Assembly: GCA_946811185.2 (NCBI GenBank)
Contig: OX328113.1
Span: 4,960,001-5,024,000 of the forward strand
Direction of reading: 5' to 3'
Length of the DNA: 64,000 nt
DNA from: Hippopus hippopus
Lineage: Eukaryota; Mollusca; Bivalvia; Cardiida; Cardiidae
Positions within the stretch are counted from its first letter, which is position 1, and each line of letters opens with the position of its first letter. Made by a program: the position numbers and the translations under genes. The notes under the pieces were generated by a model. It was not told the origin of the DNA and ran no database searches. It saw nothing but the letters and a program-made list of their open reading frames with translations. Below, one piece after another: positions 63,843-64,000 of this stretch.

Positions 63843-64000
63843 CTTTTTATTTATATCATGACAACATAAGAAACTAGATTCATCGTAGATCTGCGCACAA
63901 AAGTGACAATACTTGTTTGGTTCTAAAACTAACTTCTGTAATTATATTTAATCTGATTTTCATTAAAACAAACTTCAAGTAAACCTGATGTACATTTACA

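Overview
This is a non-coding-rich eukaryotic (metazoan) window. It holds one recognisable multi-exon gene on the + strand, one broken gene fragment, and a very dense load of short non-autonomous mobile elements. The coding style (a 4.3-kb disordered exon joined by canonical GT..AG introns to small coiled-coil exons), the AT-rich background, the tRNA-headed SINEs and the swarm of palindromic foldback elements fit a mollusc, most likely a bivalve. That assignment is inference, and I cannot name the species.

Gene: 18774-23081, 24837-24998 and 34725-34787 are the first three coding exons of a microtubule-crosslinking-factor (MTCL1/SOGA family) homologue. All three junctions are phase 0 and the reading frame runs through them for 1,511 residues. 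Exon 1 carries an N-terminal Cys-Cys-Cys-His motif, a long basic disordered region built from several families of repeated short peptide motifs, and the start of the coiled coil with the family signature NCRILQ..LRK. Exons 2 and 3 continue the coiled coil (AKDVSVRLHDEL). The gene runs off the window through an intron of at least 29 kb, and I found no fourth exon.

The second gene-like item is a THAP zinc-finger domain exon at 49077-49278. It has a lost start codon and a frameshift, so it is probably a pseudogene or a transposon remnant.

Everything else is repeats. I distinguish: family A (~265 bp, long terminal inverted repeats, GC-rich internal hairpin; about 22 copies or fragments); family B (~210 bp, internal hairpin; over 20 copies or fragments); family C (~225 bp, hairpin around GCTGGTAACCAGC; about 30 copies, including a six-copy cluster just upstream of exon 3); families F and G (one and two copies, long TIRs); family H (~500 bp with an 80-nt-arm hairpin; four copies, all in 51-62 kb); tRNA-derived SINEs of three kinds (D, E, P); foldback minisatellites; simple repeats; and a tandem array of tRNA-5'-half-like units at 60983-61622.

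The main discovery candidate is that families A, B, F and G, whose ends differ, all carry an alignable 31-nt palindromic core: 13-nt arms around a 5-nt loop of form GNNYT. Other items worth checking are the short-motif arrays of the MTCL-like protein, the tRNA-half array, the foldback minisatellites and several nested or empty-site insertions that give relative dates.

Layout: 0-18 kb, repeats only; 18.2-23.1 kb, repeat-free promoter region and exon 1; 23.1-34.8 kb, introns 1-2 with exons 2 and 3; 34.8-64 kb, intron 3 (or the intron plus intergenic DNA) with minisatellites, the 41-44 kb inverted-repeat/insertion complex, the THAP relic, the H cluster and the tRNA-like array.
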